This document shows positions 16,888 to 25,480 of a stretch of 64,000 nucleotides of DNA, one piece after another. The DNA comes from Pseudomonas sivasensis. Lineage in GTDB: Bacteria; Pseudomonadota; Gammaproteobacteria; Pseudomonadales; Pseudomonadaceae. Each line of letters opens with the position of its first letter. The stretch's first letter is position 1. A program made the translations under genes and the position numbers. The stretch spans positions 119,455 to 183,454 of the forward strand of contig NZ_JAAOWU010000014.1 of the NCBI RefSeq assembly GCF_013778505.1. Reading direction: 5' to 3'. The notes under the pieces are model-generated. The model ran no database searches. It was given only the letters and a program-made list of their open reading frames with translations, and had not been told where the DNA came from.

Positions 16888-17748
16888 ATGGCAGGCGCAA
16901 AAGAGATTCGCAGTAAGATTGCGAGCATCAAAAGCACGCAAAAAATTACCAGCGCCATGGAAAAAGTGGCGGTAAGCAAAATGCGCAAGGCACAAATGCG
17001 CATGGCTGCTAGCCGTCCTTATGCGGAGCGTATCCGCCAGGTAATTGGGCATCTGGCCAACGCCAACCCGGAATACCGCCACCCGTTCATGATCGACCGC
17101 GAAGTTAAGCGTGTGGGTTATGTGGTAGTGAGCAGTGACCGTGGTTTGTGCGGTGGTTTGAATACCAACCTGTTCAAGGCCCTGGTCAAGGACATGGCGG
17201 TAAACCGCGAAAACGGCGTCGAGATCGATCTGTGTGTTGTTGGTAGCAAGGGTGCGGCCTTTTTCCGTAACTTCGGCGGTAACGTCGTTGCAGCTATCAG
17301 CCACCTGGGTGAAGAGCCGTCGATCAATGATTTGATCGGCAGTGTGAAGGTGATGCTGGATGCGTACCTGGAAGGCCGGATTGACCGCCTCTCCGTGGTA
17401 TCCAACAAGTTCATCAACACCATGACCCAGCAGCCAACCGTGGAGCAATTGATTCCACTGGTGGCGACTCCGGATCAGGAACTCAAGCACCACTGGGACT
17501 ACCTCTACGAACCAGACGCCAAAGAGCTGCTTGACGGCTTGATGGTGCGCTACGTGGAGTCGCAGGTGTACCAGGCGGTGGTCGAGAACAACGCAGCTGA
17601 ACAAGCGGCGCGGATGATCGCGATGAAAAACGCTACCGATAACGCCGGTGATCTGATCAGCGATTTGCAGCTGATCTACAACAAGGCGCGTCAGGCTGCG
17701 ATCACCCAAGAGATCTCGGAAATCGTCGGCGGCGCTGCCGCGGTTTAA
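16888..17748 (+). CDS. atpG: F0F1 ATP synthase subunit gamma
   Basis: A 286-residue central-stalk subunit. The conserved N-terminal coil is MAGAKEIRSKIASIKSTQKI. The C-terminal coil ends with the family signature AMKNATDNAGDLISDLQLIYNKARQAAITQEISEI. It rotates within the alpha3beta3 ring. Confidence 0.98.
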   Translation: MAGAKEIRSKIASIKSTQKITSAMEKVAVSKMRKAQMRMAASRPYAERIRQVIGHLANANPEYRHPFMIDREVKRVGYVVVSSDRGLCGGLNTNLFKALVKDMAVNRENGVEIDLCVVGSKGAAFFRNFGGNVVAAISHLGEEPSINDLIGSVKVMLDAYLEGRIDRLSVVSNKFINTMTQQPTVEQLIPLVATPDQELKHHWDYLYEPDAKELLDGLMVRYVESQVYQAVVENNAAEQAARMIAMKNATDNAGDLISDLQLIYNKARQAAITQEISEIVGGAAAV

Positions 17749-17775
17749 CGGTTCAAATATTCAGAGGATCCAGCT

Positions 17776-19152
17776 ATGAGTAGCGGACGTATCGTTCAAA
17801 TCATCGGCGCCGTTATCGACGTGGAATTTCCACGCGACAGCGTACCGAGCATCTACAACGCGCTGAAAGTACAAGGCGCGGAAACTACTCTGGAAGTTCA
17901 GCAGCAGCTGGGCGACGGCGTAGTTCGTACCATTGCGATGGGTTCCACCGAAGGCTTGAAGCGCGGTCTGGACGTAATCGACTCTGGCGCAGCCATCTCC
18001 GTACCGGTCGGTAAAGCGACTCTGGGCCGGATCATGGACGTACTGGGCAACCCGATTGACGAAGCTGGTCCGATCGACACCGAAGAGCGCTGGGGCATTC
18101 ACCGTCCAGCACCTTCGTTCGCGGAACAAGCTGGCGGCAACGACCTGCTGGAAACCGGCATCAAGGTTATCGACCTGGTTTGCCCGTTCGCCAAGGGCGG
18201 TAAAGTCGGTCTGTTCGGTGGTGCCGGTGTAGGCAAGACCGTAAACATGATGGAACTGATCCGTAACATCGCCATCGAGCACAGCGGTTATTCCGTGTTC
18301 GCTGGTGTGGGTGAGCGTACTCGTGAGGGTAACGACTTCTACCACGAGATGAAGGACTCCAACGTTCTGGACAAAGTGGCACTGGTTTACGGTCAGATGA
18401 ACGAGCCGCCGGGAAACCGTCTGCGCGTAGCACTGACTGGCCTGACCATGGCCGAGAAGTTCCGTGACGAAGGTAACGACGTTCTGCTGTTCGTCGACAA
18501 CATTTACCGTTACACCCTGGCCGGTACTGAAGTATCCGCACTGCTGGGCCGTATGCCTTCCGCAGTAGGTTACCAGCCGACCCTGGCTGAAGAGATGGGC
18601 GTTCTGCAAGAACGTATCACTTCGACCAAGGAAGGTTCGATCACTTCGATCCAAGCGGTATACGTACCTGCGGATGACTTGACCGACCCATCGCCTGCGA
18701 CCACCTTCGCCCACTTGGACGCCACCGTCGTTCTGTCCCGTGACATCGCTTCCCTGGGTATCTACCCAGCGGTCGATCCACTCGACTCGACTTCGCGCCA
18801 GCTGGACCCGAACGTGATCGGCCAGGAGCACTACGACACCGCTCGCGGCGTTCAGTACGTGCTGCAGCGTTACAAAGAACTGAAGGACATCATTGCGATC
18901 CTGGGTATGGACGAGCTGTCGGAAGCCGACAAGCAGTTGGTAAACCGTGCTCGTAAGATCCAGCGCTTCTTGTCGCAGCCGTTCTTCGTGGCTGAAGTCT
19001 TCACCGGTGCTTCGGGTAAATACGTTTCCCTGAAAGACACCATTGCTGGCTTCAAAGGCATCCTCAACGGTGACTACGACCACCTGCCAGAACAAGCGTT
19101 CTACATGGTCGGCGGCATCGAAGAAGCGATCGAGAAAGCCAAGAAACTGTAA
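17776..19152 (+). CDS. atpD: F0F1 ATP synthase subunit beta
   Basis: A 458-residue catalytic subunit. The P-loop is GLFGGAGVGKTVNMMELI (about residue 150), followed by GVGERTREGNDFYHEM with the catalytic Glu, and the DELSEADK segment in the C-terminal domain (DELSEED in many homologues). It lies 27 bp after atpG and is followed by a hairpin and atpC. Confidence 0.98.
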   Translation: MSSGRIVQIIGAVIDVEFPRDSVPSIYNALKVQGAETTLEVQQQLGDGVVRTIAMGSTEGLKRGLDVIDSGAAISVPVGKATLGRIMDVLGNPIDEAGPIDTEERWGIHRPAPSFAEQAGGNDLLETGIKVIDLVCPFAKGGKVGLFGGAGVGKTVNMMELIRNIAIEHSGYSVFAGVGERTREGNDFYHEMKDSNVLDKVALVYGQMNEPPGNRLRVALTGLTMAEKFRDEGNDVLLFVDNIYRYTLAGTEVSALLGRMPSAVGYQPTLAEEMGVLQERITSTKEGSITSIQAVYVPADDLTDPSPATTFAHLDATVVLSRDIASLGIYPAVDPLDSTSRQLDPNVIGQEHYDTARGVQYVLQRYKELKDIIAILGMDELSEADKQLVNRARKIQRFLSQPFFVAEVFTGASGKYVSLKDTIAGFKGILNGDYDHLPEQAFYMVGGIEEAIEKAKKL

Positions 19153-19157
19153 TCCAG

Positions 19158-19175
19158 GCGCCCGGAAACGGGCGC
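19158..19175 (+). other. Intergenic RNA hairpin with GAAA tetraloop, atpD-atpC
   Basis: GCGCCCG (19158-19164) pairs perfectly with CGGGCGC (19169-19175) over GAAA, a GNRA tetraloop. It lies between the catalytic subunit and the less abundant epsilon subunit, a position where partial attenuation would adjust stoichiometry. Confidence 0.6.
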
Positions 19176-19196
19176 TCATCAGGTTGAGGCAATCAG

Positions 19197-19613
19197 ATGG
19201 CTATGACAGTCCATTGCGATATCGTCAGCGCGGAAGGGGAAATCTTCTCCGGTCTGGTAGAAATGGTGATTGCACACGGCGAACTCGGTGACCTGGGTAT
19301 TGCCATGGGCCACGCGCCGTTGATCACCAGCTTGAAGCCAGGTCCGATCACTCTGACCAAGCAAGGCGGGGAACGTGAGGTGTTTTACATCTCCGGTGGT
19401 TTCCTTGAGGTTCAGCCGAACATGGTCAAGGTACTTGCCGACACCGTGCAACGTGCTGGCGATCTGGATGAAGCCTCCGCTCAGGAAGCCGTCAAGGCTG
19501 CTGAGAAGGCCCTGAACGAAAAGGGTGCGGACTTCGACTACAGCGCTGCTGCTGTACGTCTGGCCGAGGCTGCAGCTCAGCTGCGCACGCTCCAGCAGAT
19601 CCGCAAGAAGTAA
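19197..19613 (+). CDS. atpC: F0F1 ATP synthase subunit epsilon
   Basis: A 138-residue epsilon subunit. The N-terminal beta-sandwich (VHCDIVSAEGEIFSGLVEMV, MGHAPLITSLKPG) is followed by a C-terminal helical hairpin that can inhibit F1. The ATG at 19197 or the one 6 bp downstream could be used. It is the last gene of the operon and is followed by a strong terminator. Confidence 0.97.
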   Translation: MAMTVHCDIVSAEGEIFSGLVEMVIAHGELGDLGIAMGHAPLITSLKPGPITLTKQGGEREVFYISGGFLEVQPNMVKVLADTVQRAGDLDEASAQEAVKAAEKALNEKGADFDYSAAAVRLAEAAAQLRTLQQIRKK

Positions 19614-19647
19614 GCGGCTACGCCGTGATGCTTATGCGCGATTGATT

Positions 19648-19681
19648 AAAAAGGGTAGCCTCGGCTACCCTTTTTCTTTTT
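19648..19681 (+). terminator. Rho-independent terminator of the atp operon
   Basis: A long stem (AAAAGGGTAGCC with GGCTACCCTTTTT, about 19648-19675, 2-nt loop) is followed by a T-rich tract. It lies between atpC and glmU. Confidence 0.92.
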
Positions 19682-19735
19682 TAGCAAAACACATCTTTGG
19701 TCTGAAGACGGACCGTCCAGGATTGGTAGCCATTA

Positions 19736-21103
19736 ATGTCTCTTGAAATCGTCATTCTCGCCGCAGGCCAGGGCACCCGCATGCGCTCGGCCCTGCCCAA
19801 GGTGCTGCACCCGGTGGCCGGCAACTCCATGCTTGGCCATGTTATCCACAGCGCCCGGCAGTTGGACCCACAACGCATCCACGTAGTGATCGGCCACGGT
19901 GCCGATGCAGTGCGTGAGTGTTTGGCTGCGGATGACCTGAATTTCGTATTGCAGGACAAACAACTGGGGACCGGCCACGCCACCGCGCAAGCTGTGCCGT
20001 TCATTACCGCTGACACCGTGCTGATCCTCTACGGCGACGTGCCGCTGATCGAAGTGGAAACCCTGCAACGCCTGCTTAAGCACGTAGTGCCTGGTCAGAT
20101 GGGCCTGCTCACCGTGGAACTGGAAGACCCCACCGGCTACGGACGCATTGTGCGCAATGCCGATGGCAAGGTCGCGGCCATCGTTGAGCACAAGGACGCC
20201 AGCGAGGCCCAACGTGCCATCACTGAAGGCAATACCGGTATTCTCGCCGTCCCTGGCAACAAGCTCGCCGACTGGATGAGCCGTCTGTCCAACAACAACG
20301 CTCAGGGTGAGTACTACCTCACCGACGTGATTGAGATGGCCGTGAGCGATGGCCTGCTGGTAGCTACCGAGCAGCCCCACGACCCTATGGAAGTGCAGGG
20401 CGCCAACGACCGCAAGCAGTTGGCCGAACTGGAGCGTCACTACCAACTGCGAGAAGGTCGCCGCCTGATGGCTGAGGGAGTGACCCTGCGCGACCCTGCG
20501 CGTTTTGACGTACGCGGTGAGGTCACCGTGGGGCGCGACGTGCTGATTGACATCAACGTGATCCTCGAAGGTCGCGTAATCATCGAAGACGACGTAGTCA
20601 TCGGCCCGAACTGCGTGATCAAGGACAGCACCCTGCGCAAGGGCGTGGTGATCAAGGCCAACAGCCATATCGACGGCGCGGTGATGGGCGAGGGCAGCGA
20701 TGCTGGCCCGTTTGCTCGGTTGCGTCCGGGCACTGTGATGGGGGCCAGGGCGCATGTCGGCAACTTCGTCGAACTGAAAAATGCACGAATGGGCGACGAC
20801 GCAAAGGCCGGCCACCTTGCCTACCTCGGCGATGCGGTGATCGGTGCTCGCAGCAACATCGGCGCTGGCGCAATCACCTGCAACTACGACGGCGCCAACA
20901 AGTACCAGACCACTATTGGCGAGGACGTATTCATTGGCTCGAATAACTCGCTGATTGCGCCAGTGACGATCGGTGATGGTTCGAATACTGCCGCCGGCTC
21001 AACCATCAACCAGGATGTGGATAAATCCCAACTGGCCGTAGCTCGGGCCCGCCAACGCAATATCGACGGCTGGAAACGCCCGGTCAAAATCAAAAAGACC
21101 TGA
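19736..21103 (+). CDS. glmU: Bifunctional N-acetylglucosamine-1-phosphate uridyltransferase/glucosamine-1-phosphate acetyltransferase
   Basis: A 455-residue enzyme giving UDP-GlcNAc for peptidoglycan and LPS. The N-terminal pyrophosphorylase domain has ILAAGQGTRMRSALPKVLH and GNTGILAVPG. The C-terminal left-handed beta-helix has hexapeptide repeats and the acetyltransferase segment NIGAGAITCNYDGANKYQT. Together with glmS downstream it covers both ends of the hexosamine pathway. Confidence 0.97.
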   Translation: MSLEIVILAAGQGTRMRSALPKVLHPVAGNSMLGHVIHSARQLDPQRIHVVIGHGADAVRECLAADDLNFVLQDKQLGTGHATAQAVPFITADTVLILYGDVPLIEVETLQRLLKHVVPGQMGLLTVELEDPTGYGRIVRNADGKVAAIVEHKDASEAQRAITEGNTGILAVPGNKLADWMSRLSNNNAQGEYYLTDVIEMAVSDGLLVATEQPHDPMEVQGANDRKQLAELERHYQLREGRRLMAEGVTLRDPARFDVRGEVTVGRDVLIDINVILEGRVIIEDDVVIGPNCVIKDSTLRKGVVIKANSHIDGAVMGEGSDAGPFARLRPGTVMGARAHVGNFVELKNARMGDDAKAGHLAYLGDAVIGARSNIGAGAITCNYDGANKYQTTIGEDVFIGSNNSLIAPVTIGDGSNTAAGSTINQDVDKSQLAVARARQRNIDGWKRPVKIKKT

Positions 21104-21129
21104 GTTATCCACAGCCTCATCAGCAGTGC

Positions 21130-21233
21130 TATCCAAATGTGGGAGGGGGTTTGTCCCGATGGCGGATTTTCAGTCAATGTTCTAGTCGACTGATCGACTG
21201 CAATCGGGGGCAAGCCCCCTCCCACATTTGGCC
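21130..21233. repeat. REP-type palindrome (REPIN-like doublet)
   Basis: Two inverted REP-like arms, CCAAATGTGGGAGGGGG near 21132 and CCCCCTCCCACATTTGG near 21214, flank a spacer containing GTCCCGAT and the matching ATCGGGGG. The GTGGGAGGGGGCTTG-type core is a known repetitive extragenic palindrome of fluorescent pseudomonads. It lies between glmU and glmR and could act as a terminator or stability element. Confidence 0.8.
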
Positions 21234-21305
21234 TGCGTTGTTTGAAGAATCTGTTCCAGACGCTTGACGATATAGTCCTAATAGGTTTTGATTGCCTTCG
21301 TTATC

Positions 21306-21344
21306 TTTCGAAACGAAACTTATCAATACCATGTCGAAACGAAA
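21306..21344. promoter_or_regulatory. Candidate DeoR-type operators upstream of glmR
   Basis: TCGAAACGAAA occurs twice in direct orientation, at 21308-21318 (within the near-palindrome TTTCGAAACGAAA) and at 21334-21344, overlapping the glmR start. TTTCGTTTCGA-type sequences are recognised by several DeoR-family regulators, so autoregulation of glmR-glmS is a reasonable inference. Confidence 0.5.
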
Positions 21345-22098
21345 TACACCCCAACGACGCCACAACATCCTGACCTTGCTCAACGAACAGGGCGAAGTCA
21401 GCGTGGACGAATTGGCCAAGCGTTTCGAAACCTCGGAAGTCACTATCCGCAAGGATTTGGCCGCCCTAGAAAGTAACGGCCTGTTGCTGCGCCGCTACGG
21501 TGGTGCGATCACCATGCCTCAGGAACTGGTAGGCGATCCTGCCCAACCGATCTCGGCCTATAAGCGTGCGATCGCCCGTGCTGCCGTGATGCGTTTGCGG
21601 GAACACGCCCGCATCATCATCGACAGCGGCAGCACCACCGCCGCCATGATCCCGGAACTGGGCCACCAGCCCGGACTCGTGGTCATGACCAACTCCCTGC
21701 ACGTAGCCAGCGCCTTGAGCGAATTGGAACACGAGCCGGTGCTGTTGATGACCGGCGGCACCTGGGACCCGCATTCGGACTCGTTCCAAGGCCAGGTCGC
21801 CGAGCAGGTGTTGCGTTCCTACGACTTTGATCAACTGTTCATCGGCGCCGACGGCATCGATCTGCAGCGTGGCACTACCACCTTCAACGAATTACTGGGT
21901 CTGAGCCGTGTGATGGCCGAGGTCGCCCGTGAAGTGGTGGTGATGGTCGAATCCGACAAGATCGGCCGCAAGATTCCCAACCTGGAACTGCCCTGGAGCA
22001 GCGTCCATACCCTTATCACCGATGATCGCCTGCCGCTTGAGGCCCGCGACCAGATCCAAGCCCGCGGCATTACGCTGATATGCGCGGCAATCATCTAG
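21331..22098 (+). CDS. glmR: DeoR-family transcriptional regulator GlmR
   Basis: A 255-residue DeoR-family regulator. The N-terminal winged helix-turn-helix (RRHNILTLLNEQGEVSVDELAKRFETSEVTIRKDLAALE) is followed by a sugar-phosphate-sensor domain (DSGSTTAAMIPEL, MTGGTWDPHSDSFQG, FIGADGID). The ATG at 21331 gives the usual start MSKRNTPQRR. It lies 10 bp upstream of glmS, as in other pseudomonads where this regulator is named GlmR, and likely adjusts amino-sugar synthesis. Confidence 0.88.
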   Translation: MSKRNTPQRRHNILTLLNEQGEVSVDELAKRFETSEVTIRKDLAALESNGLLLRRYGGAITMPQELVGDPAQPISAYKRAIARAAVMRLREHARIIIDSGSTTAAMIPELGHQPGLVVMTNSLHVASALSELEHEPVLLMTGGTWDPHSDSFQGQVAEQVLRSYDFDQLFIGADGIDLQRGTTTFNELLGLSRVMAEVAREVVVMVESDKIGRKIPNLELPWSSVHTLITDDRLPLEARDQIQARGITLICAAII

Positions 22099-22108
22099 GA
22101 GAAGCACC

Positions 22109-23941
22109 ATGTGTGGAATTGTTGGCGCAGTCGCCGAACGTAACGTTACCGCCATTCTGATCGAAGGCCTCAAGCGCCTTGAATACCGTGGCTACGACAG
22201 CGCCGGCGTGGCCGTCTTCACCAACGCCGGCAAGCTTGAGCGCATGCGTCGCCCGGGCAAGGTCAGTGAGTTGGAGCAGGCCCTGGCCGGCGAACCGCTG
22301 GTAGGTCGTTTGGGGATTGCCCACACTCGCTGGGCCACTCACGGCGCACCGTGCGAACGTAACGCCCACCCGCACTTTTCCGGTGACCTGGCCGTGGTGC
22401 ACAACGGCATCATCGAAAACCACGAAGTGCTGCGCGAACAGCTCAAGAGCCTGGGGTACGTGTTCACCTCAGACACCGACACTGAAGTCATCGCCCACCT
22501 GCTCAATCACAAGCTCAAGGACCACAGCGACCTGACCACCGCCCTCAAGGCCACGGTCAAGGAACTGCACGGCGCCTATGGCCTGGCCGTCGTCAGTGCC
22601 AGCCAACCGGACCGTGTGGTAGCCGCCCGCAGCGGCAGCCCGCTGGTGATCGGCCTGGGCCTGGGCGAGAACTTTCTCGCTTCCGACCAACTGGCCCTGC
22701 GTCAGGTCACCGACCGATTCATGTACTTGGAAGAAGGCGATATCGCCGACATACGTCGTGAAAGCGTGGCGATCTGGGACGTTAACGGTAATTCCGTCGA
22801 ACGCGAAGCCGTGCAATACCGCGACGGCGCCGAAGCGGCCGATAAAGGCGAATACCGCCATTTCATGCTCAAAGAGATCCACGAGCAACCTGCCGTGGTC
22901 CAGCGCACGTTGGAAGGTCGACTGAGTCAGAGCCAAGTGCTGGTCAACGCGTTCGGCCCCCAGGCCGCCGAGCTGTTCGCCAAAGTGCGCAATGTGCAGA
23001 TCGTCGCTTGTGGCACCAGCTACCACGCCGGCATGGTTGCCCGTTATTGGCTGGAAGACCTGGCTGGCATCCCGTGCCAGGTCGAAGTCGCCAGTGAGTT
23101 CCGCTACCGCAAGGTGGTGGTGCAGCCCGATACCCTGTTCGTGACTATCTCCCAGTCCGGCGAAACCGCCGACACCCTGGCCGCGCTGCGCAACGCCAAA
23201 GAGTTGGGCTTCCTCGCCAGCCTGGCGATCTGCAACGTCAGTATCAGCTCCTTGGTACGTGAGTCCGACCTGACCCTCCTGACCCAGGCGGGTCGCGAAA
23301 TCGGCGTAGCTTCCACCAAAGCCTTCACCACCCAACTGGTTGGTTTGTTGCTACTGACCCTGTCCCTGGGCCAAGTGCGAGGCACCCTGGCCGAAGGTGT
23401 TGAAGCTACCTTGGTGGAAGAATTGCGCCGCCTGCCGACTCGCCTGGGCGAAGCACTGGCCATGGACAGCGTCGTGGAAAAAGTCGCCGAGCTGTTCGCC
23501 GACAAGAACCACACCCTGTTCCTTGGCCGTGGCGCGCAGTACCCGGTGGCGATGGAAGGTGCCCTCAAGCTCAAGGAAATCTCGTACATCCACGCCGAAG
23601 CCTACCCGGCCGGCGAGCTGAAACACGGCCCGTTGGCCCTAGTGGATGACGACATGCCGGTGGTCACTGTGGCGCCGAACAACGAACTGCTGGAAAAGCT
23701 CAAATCCAACCTGCAGGAAGTACGCGCCCGTGGCGGCCAACTGGTGGTATTCGCCGACGAGAAGGCGAGCATGATCAATGGCGAAGGCACCCACGTCATC
23801 AACATGCCGCACATCAACGACACCTTGTCGCCGATCCTCTACACCATCCCGCTGCAGCTGCTGTCGTACTACGTGGCCGTGCTCAAGGGCACTGACGTAG
23901 ACCAGCCGCGTAATTTGGCCAAGTCGGTGACAGTCGAGTAA
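22109..23941 (+). CDS. glmS: Glutamine-fructose-6-phosphate aminotransferase (isomerizing)
   Basis: A 610-residue enzyme making glucosamine-6-phosphate. The catalytic Cys follows the initiator Met (MCGIVGAVAERN), and the class-II glutaminase domain includes RWATHGAP and HNGIIEN. Two SIS domains (ACGTSYHAGMVARYW and FLGRGAQYPVAMEGALKLKE) and the C-terminal PRNLAKSVTVE follow. In Tn7 biology the last codons of glmS are the TnsD binding site, and transposon-type sequences begin within about 30 bp of the stop. Confidence 0.98.
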   Translation: MCGIVGAVAERNVTAILIEGLKRLEYRGYDSAGVAVFTNAGKLERMRRPGKVSELEQALAGEPLVGRLGIAHTRWATHGAPCERNAHPHFSGDLAVVHNGIIENHEVLREQLKSLGYVFTSDTDTEVIAHLLNHKLKDHSDLTTALKATVKELHGAYGLAVVSASQPDRVVAARSGSPLVIGLGLGENFLASDQLALRQVTDRFMYLEEGDIADIRRESVAIWDVNGNSVEREAVQYRDGAEAADKGEYRHFMLKEIHEQPAVVQRTLEGRLSQSQVLVNAFGPQAAELFAKVRNVQIVACGTSYHAGMVARYWLEDLAGIPCQVEVASEFRYRKVVVQPDTLFVTISQSGETADTLAALRNAKELGFLASLAICNVSISSLVRESDLTLLTQAGREIGVASTKAFTTQLVGLLLLTLSLGQVRGTLAEGVEATLVEELRRLPTRLGEALAMDSVVEKVAELFADKNHTLFLGRGAQYPVAMEGALKLKEISYIHAEAYPAGELKHGPLALVDDDMPVVTVAPNNELLEKLKSNLQEVRARGGQLVVFADEKASMINGEGTHVINMPHINDTLSPILYTIPLQLLSYYVAVLKGTDVDQPRNLAKSVTVE

Positions 23942-23968
23942 TACCTCGCTCACCTGGAGGCCCATCGG
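23942..23968 (+). other. attTn7 insertion point
   Basis: Tn7 inserts roughly 25 bp downstream of the glmS stop. That point falls at 23964-23968, directly before the sequence where TnsB-type repeats start. The five bases ATCGG (23964-23968) would be the expected target duplication, but I did not find a matching copy beside the far end at 42767. Confidence 0.6.
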
Positions 23969-24067
23969 TGGATTTAGAGAATTAAAACTGTCGCAAGATA
24001 ATTAAAACTGTCGCAAGTATTTTTTGATAAAAAAGTCGGTAACAACCGAAATTAAGCAGGTGACAAG
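23969..24067. repeat. Tn7-like transposon end (glmS-proximal, R-type): four packed TnsB-like repeats
   Basis: Four related repeats lie in the same orientation: ATTAAAACTGTCGCAAG at 23981 and 24001 (identical, 20-bp period), then TTTGATAAAAAAGTCGGTAACA at about 24023 and GAAATTAAGCAGGTGACAAG at 24048-24067. The third and fourth closely resemble, in inverse orientation, three repeats at 42617-42767. Tightly packed sites at the glmS-proximal end match the architecture of the Tn7 right end. Confidence 0.65.
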
Positions 24068-24107
24068 CCTCAACAGGGCGTAAAATCGAGGTCCACGCAG
24101 GCTACGC

Positions 24108-24257
24108 TGTTGGCGCCGACGCCGAATTGATCCAGTTGCCGATATGTCACTGACCCAGTCTGTTCCTCGCAAAACATTGCTTTTGCTGAATTTGGGCAGA
24201 TTGGAGGTGGGTCAGTCTTGCGTCAGCACGTGGGTCAATTTGGCGTCGGCGCCAACA
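24108..24257. repeat. 150-bp miniature element with 23-bp terminal inverted repeats
   Basis: The sequence at 24108-24130 (beginning TGTTGGCGCCGACGCC and ending ATTGA) is repeated in inverted orientation at 24235-24257 with 22 of 23 bases matching. The 150-bp unit has no coding capacity, as expected of a MITE or solo transposon ends. It contains three TGACCCA/TGGGTCA heptamers. Confidence 0.6.
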
Positions 24258-24634
24258 CAGAGTGCTCAGATGCAGTCTTCATGACTCGAACAGGGCCGAT
24301 GCTGCGAGGAGACGGAGAACGGTTTGATGAAAGTTTTGGTGCTGATGTGATTTTGACCCAGACTGCTAATTTTTACTGACCCATATTCTGCCTTCTGCGG
24401 CACCGCAGGGAGGGCATTCTCGAACCGTTGGTTGGGTCAATGAATTTCGACAGCCTCGGTCAAAATCGCATCAGTTCTGACATCGTAGGATTAGGAGTGG
24501 TGTTTTATAAAAACAGATCACACACAAACAAAGGTGAATAGAAAACCCGGGCGTCGTTTTGGAATAAAGCTTGATTTTTGAGCTGGGTCAAAATAAGTAG
24601 CTTTGCTACTACATCCATAACCGCCCTTGACCCA
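24151..24634. repeat. Eight TGACCCA/TGGGTCA heptamers in a gene-free region
   Basis: Between the transposon end and cysC (24068-24687) I see no gene. TGACCCA occurs at 24151, 24354, 24377 and 24628, and its complement TGGGTCA at 24208, 24231, 24433 and 24584. Several sit in a wider shared context (TTTTGACCCAGACTG, TTACTGACCCATA). The arrangement recalls the multiple internal repeats at the ends of some insertion sequences (IS21-like ends are one possibility) or a regulator's operator array. Confidence 0.5.
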
Positions 24635-24687
24635 TCATATAGGTGGGTGCGCACCTTCACTCCTTATCAACCCCTCGGAGATATCTC

Positions 24688-25284
24688 ATGCCCTCTTCGC
24701 TGGGACCCCACAGCTTCGAGATTGAGCGCCAGAACCACTCTGACTTGAAAGGTCACCGCTCGCTGCTGTTGTGGTTCACCGGAATGTCTGGGGCAGGCAA
24801 GTCGTCCATTGCCAATCGGGTTCAGGCCAACCTGCATGATAATCGGCTGCATACCTGCATGCTGGACGGCGACCAGCTTCGCCGAGGCTTGTCCGCTGAC
24901 TTGGGTTTCACCGACGCCGATCGCAAGGAAAATATTCGGCGTACTGCTGAGGTGGGTAAATTGATGGTGGACGCAGGCGTGATCACCTTGGTCTGCCTGA
25001 TCTCGCCGTTTGAACAGGAACGCCGCATTGCCAGGGCTCTGTTCGCCCCGGACGATTTCATTGAGATATTTATTGATGCGCCCCTGCATGTGCTGGAACA
25101 ACGCGACCCTAGGGGATTATACGCCAAGGCGCGGCAAGGCTTGATCAAGAATTTCACGGGAATCGATTCACCTTATGAACGCCCCGTGTCACCTGACATC
25201 GTGATCGATAGCGCAGCGTGCTCTATCGAACAAGCGGCGCAGACTATCGAGGCGTTTCTGCAGAACTGTTGCCCTGCGTCATAG
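24688..25284 (+). CDS. cysC: Adenylylsulfate (APS) kinase
   Basis: A 198-residue APS kinase, which phosphorylates APS to PAPS, the sulfuryl donor for sulfotransferases. The P-loop FTGMSGAGKSSIANRV, LDGDQLRRGLSADLGF, DRKENIRR and the lid/binding region RDPRGLYAKAR are all present. The ATG at 24688 has CGGAG upstream. It is a stand-alone kinase at the start of a cargo locus that also encodes two sulfotransferase-like proteins, so it probably supplies local PAPS for them rather than assimilatory sulfur metabolism. Confidence 0.93.
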   Translation: MPSSLGPHSFEIERQNHSDLKGHRSLLLWFTGMSGAGKSSIANRVQANLHDNRLHTCMLDGDQLRRGLSADLGFTDADRKENIRRTAEVGKLMVDAGVITLVCLISPFEQERRIARALFAPDDFIEIFIDAPLHVLEQRDPRGLYAKARQGLIKNFTGIDSPYERPVSPDIVIDSAACSIEQAAQTIEAFLQNCCPAS

Positions 25285-25480
25285 GTTCCGCATAGGCCAC
25301 GCCTGAGAGAGCATGACTCCTGTTCGAAATCTCATGCCTTTGAGCCGTTGATGGTGGATACAGAGTTGGTTTGAATCCTTTTCGCGAAAGTCACGGCGTT
25401 CCCAGCAAAGACATTGGCTATTGGCTTGACGCTTATCACGGCTGCCGTAGACTGGCTCCTTCCGACAAGGAGTCTCCGGT

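Noticed and set aside
14819..16900. A 693-codon open frame on the minus strand opposite atpH, atpA and the start of atpG
   Set aside because: The plus strand encodes complete ATP synthase subunits here. The antisense frame is a by-product of codon bias and has no family signature.
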